Positions 43,012 through 44,456 of a DNA stretch of 44,456 bases are shown here, one piece after another. How positions within the stretch are numbered: position 1 is the stretch's first letter; every line of letters starts with the position of its first letter. The position numbers were made by a program, and so were the translations under genes. This DNA comes from Atopobiaceae bacterium (GTDB taxonomy: Bacteria; Actinomycetota; Coriobacteriia; Coriobacteriales; Atopobiaceae): assembly GCA_017510785.1 (NCBI GenBank), contig JAFWMH010000039.1, positions 1-44,456 of the forward strand, in the 5' to 3' direction. The notes under the pieces are model-generated. The model saw only the letters and a list, made by a program, of their open reading frames with translations, searched no databases and was not told the DNA's origin.

Positions 43012-43185
43012 GTTCCAAGTTCTAGGTTCTAGGTTCCAGGTTCCAAGTCATAGGTTCCAGGTTCTAGGTTCCAGATCCTAGGTTATTGTCTTGGGTTCTA
43101 AGTCTTGGGTTCTAAGTCTTGGGTTCTAAGTTCTGGGTTCCAGGTCCTACGTTCTAGGTCCCACGTTCTAGGTTCTCCGTTCTAA
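43012..43185. repeat. Heptanucleotide tandem array, about 25 units
   Basis: Units follow the consensus GTTCYAG (GTTCCAG, GTTCTAG, GTTCTAA) with a middle section alternating GTCTTGG and GTTCTAA. The array starts directly after the STAS stop codon. The period of 7 breaks all reading frames, so it is non-coding. Confidence 0.85.
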
Positions 43186-43245
43186 GCTCAAAACGGAGAT
43201 TTCGAGGTTCGGGCACTTGCGGGAGCGCGAACCGGAAGCAGGAAG

Positions 43246-43283
43246 ACCCTACCAGCGGAGCGGTTCCGACGGTAGGGTTTTTG
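43246..43283 (+). terminator. Intrinsic terminator
   Basis: Stem ACCCTACC / GGTAGGGT with a 17-nt loop that can itself pair (CGGA/TTCCG), followed by TTTTTGTTT. It would end plus-strand transcription from the STAS gene after it has passed through the heptanucleotide array. Confidence 0.8.
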
Positions 43284-43287
43284 TTTC

Positions 43288-43424
43288 GGGCCGTACGGGC
43301 GGCGGGCTTGCGGGCGGCGGGCCGTACGGGCATCGGGCCTGCGGGCGATGGGCCGTACGGGTATCGGGCCTTACGGACGTCGGGCCTGCGGGCGATGGGC
43401 CGTACGGGCGTCGGGCCTGCGGGC
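43288..43424. repeat. GC-rich 15/16-bp tandem array, nine units
   Basis: Units such as GGGCCGTACGGGCGGC (16) and GGGCCTGCGGGCGAT (15) mostly alternate. Each can pair with itself (GGGCC/GGCCC-like). On the minus strand it would read Arg/Pro-rich, without start signals. After it, 43433-43480 (TTGGCACACTCG, then GCGCGAAGCAGAAGCAAGAA) is a diverged copy of 43209-43249 just before the terminator. From 43481 to 43680 nothing is recognised. Confidence 0.75.
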
Positions 43425-43680
43425 AAGCCAGCGAGTGCGAGGCTTTGGCACACTCGTTGGCGCGAAGCAGAAGCAAGAAAGCCCCATCGGCTGCTGGCCA
43501 AGCGGGCGGCGGTGACGTTTCGCGGCTCGGGGCCTTGCGGGCTTCGTTTGCTATCGCGGCGACACTAGGCGGGATTTCGACCTGCGCGGTGACCGAGCCA
43601 TCGCACAGGTCGCGGTTCCGTTTCGGCGCCACCGCGAAGGCAGCCAAAACTGGGAGTCGCCAGAAATCGGCATTGGCCAT

Positions 43681-43788
43681 CGATTATGAAGCATCTTGGG
43701 GAGCATATTACCCATTGTGACTTATTTTGACTCAGTTTCCTTTGGGGCGCATTTTTCTCAATATGCTCCCCAAGATGGTTCATAACCG
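43681..43788. repeat. Large inverted repeat, 29-bp arms
   Basis: Left arm 43681-43709 (containing ATGAAGCATCTTGGGGAGCA) and right arm 43760-43788 (containing TGCTCCCCAAGATGGTTCAT) match at 27 of 29 positions. The 50-bp centre is AT-rich. A further copy of the left arm is at 44300-44323. No ORF is inside. Confidence 0.8.
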
Positions 43789-43948
43789 CATATGCATGCC
43801 GGTCGTGACGGCCAGCGCCTCGGCGCCAGGCGGAGTCGCGACACCGTCGCGGGCGGGCCGCCGTCGGGACCGAGCCTAGGGATAATCCTGGCGAAAACGC
43901 AATCCGTGCAAATGGGCCGCTTGGGAGCAGGGGCCGTGGGCAAAACGG

Positions 43949-44181
43949 CGCGAACGGCACCCATTACCAACAATGGGTGCCAAACGGGACATCTGGCAGA
44001 CAAAAACGCGGGCAATGTGTCCCAAACGACACCCATTACCAACAATGGGTGCCAAACTGGACATCTGCGGCCCGAATCCGCGGCAAAGGTGGCCCAAACG
44101 ACACCCATTACCAACAATGGGTGCCAAACGGGACATCTGCGGCCCGAATCCGCGGCAAAGGTGGCCCAAACGACACCCATT
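43949..44181. repeat. 72-bp tandem repeat array, copy B
   Basis: 36-nt repeats start at 43949, 44021, 44093 and (truncated) 44165. They have the same hairpin core as array A (arms with ACCCATT and AATGGGT around ACCAAC) and 36-nt intervening segments, giving the same 72-bp period. The first intervening segment matches those of array A (GGCAGACAAAAACGCGGGCAA). The next two are nearly identical to each other (CATCTGCGGCCCGAATCCGC) but differ from array A. The edge sequence at 44184-44208 is the inverse of that at 14037-14061. The surrounding 43789-43948 and 44209-44299 contain related GC-rich stretches (GGCGGAGTC at 43830 and 44230) and no genes. Confidence 0.85.
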
Positions 44182-44299
44182 CGTTGCACGGGTCGATATT
44201 CCGTACGACTCCATCGGGGCGTCCCCGAGGCGGAGTCACCATCGACCCTCGCGGCGGGTGGGCCGGGGTTGGGATCGAGCGTCCGGCGATCGGCTGAGC

Positions 44300-44333
44300 A
44301 TTATGAAGCATCTTGGGGAGCATTTTTCTCAAA
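44300..44333. repeat. Third copy of the inverted-repeat arm
   Basis: Repeats 43684-43706 (TTATGAAGCATCTTGGGG), then GAGCAT, and joins directly to ATTTTTCTCAA, which in the first locus lies next to the opposite arm at about 43750. It therefore looks like the first element with its centre deleted. With 43681 it brackets array B as direct repeats about 617 bp apart. Confidence 0.7.
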
Positions 44334-44340
44334 TTTGTTC

Positions 44341-44369
44341 TTGCATGCGTCAGAGTGCTGTGTTATATT
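44341..44369 (+). promoter_or_regulatory. Promoter of the tRNA-Val gene
   Basis: TTGCAT (44341-44346) and TATATT (44364-44369) are separated by exactly 17 bp and end 13 nt before the first tRNA base. This is the best-formed promoter in the window. Confidence 0.8.
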
Positions 44370-44382
44370 AACTCTTGCGCAA

Positions 44383-44456
44383 GGGCGATTGGCTCAGGGG
44401 TAGAGCACATCCTTCACACGGATGGGGTCGCTGGTTCGAATCCAGCATCGCCCACC
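44383..44456 (+). tRNA. tRNA-Val (anticodon CAC), 3' end at window edge
   Basis: The cloverleaf folds fully. The acceptor arms are GGGCGAT and ATCGCCC, the D arm is GCTC/GAGC, and the anticodon stem is CATCC/GGATG with loop TTCACAC and anticodon CAC (reads GUG). The T arm is GCTGG/CCAGC with loop TTCGAAT. The discriminator base is A at 44454, then CC; the final A of an encoded CCA would be the next base outside the window. Confidence 0.95.

Noticed and set aside
43012..43185. Telomere-like repeat
   Set aside because: The heptamer GTTCYAG resembles no known telomere repeat, is degenerate and lies inside a chromosome-like gene context.
43949..44181. CRISPR array at the second locus
   Set aside because: The same reasoning applies: two of three intervening segments are nearly identical and the third matches the distant array.
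44383..44456. Phage or integrative-element attachment site at the tRNA
   Set aside because: No integrase gene or duplicated tRNA 3' end is visible in the window; the nearby direct repeats do not match the tRNA.

Overview
The window is high-GC bacterial DNA. Gene content and order suggest Actinomycetota, most likely class Coriobacteriia (Eggerthellales/Coriobacteriales type). The reasons are a formate--THF ligase/cyclodeaminase/FolD set, ChW-repeat and KxGTY-type surface proteins, and a Firmicute-like order of scpA-scpB, pseudouridine synthase, cmk-plsC, ispH, der, plsY and gpsA in a GC-rich genome. This placement is inference; no rRNA gene is present. Most genes lie on the minus strand.

Layout: (1) 1-2.4 kb is accessory debris: the start of a ChW-repeat secreted protein, an AlbA/Schlafen-type ATP-binding regulator broken by a frameshift, and the tail of an Ig-like surface protein. 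(2) 2.4-6.6 kb holds a small membrane protein, a large Ski2-like helicase, the manganese exporter MntP and a flavin-binding PNPOx-like protein. (3) 6.9-11.0 kb is a one-carbon folate block: fhs, fchA and folD read as one minus-strand operon, with 5-formyl-THF cyclo-ligase upstream. Together they interconvert formate, 10-formyl-, methenyl-, methylene- and 5-formyl-THF. (4) 11.2-12.8 kb has a HIT protein and then 1.2 kb without genes that contains a 21-bp tandem array, a nested inverted-repeat element and a strong hairpin. (5) 12.8-19.4 kb is envelope-related: a YdcF-type lipoprotein, a 72-bp repeat array, a beta-helix-like lipoprotein, a VanY-type carboxypeptidase, a membrane-anchored polysaccharide deacetylase and a small membrane protein. 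(6) 19.5-24.3 kb is a minus-strand operon: zinc-ribbon-like coiled coil, coaBC, endonuclease IV and an ABC-F ATPase. (7) 24.5-40.1 kb is a long minus-strand housekeeping run: ABC-F, two membrane proteins, scpA/scpB, pseudouridine synthase, a fused cmk-plsC, ispH, radical SAM DUF512 protein, der, plsY, gpsA, rpe and a cysteine desulfurase. It joins lipid and isoprenoid precursor synthesis, ribosome assembly and chromosome segregation. (8) 40.2-43.0 kb has a peptidoglycan pair (amidase lipoprotein plus NagZ-like hydrolase) and a divergent STAS protein. (9) 43.0-44.4 kb has no genes and is almost entirely repeats: a heptanucleotide array, a terminator, a 15/16-bp GC-rich array, a large inverted repeat and a second copy of the 72-bp array. 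It ends at a tRNA-Val(CAC) gene cut by the window edge.

The most unusual content is the repeat DNA. Two distant 72-bp-period arrays share the same 36-nt hairpin core, the same alignable second half and a shared edge sequence. At least five other unrelated repeat types occupy the other long gaps. No cas, transposase or integrase gene was found.
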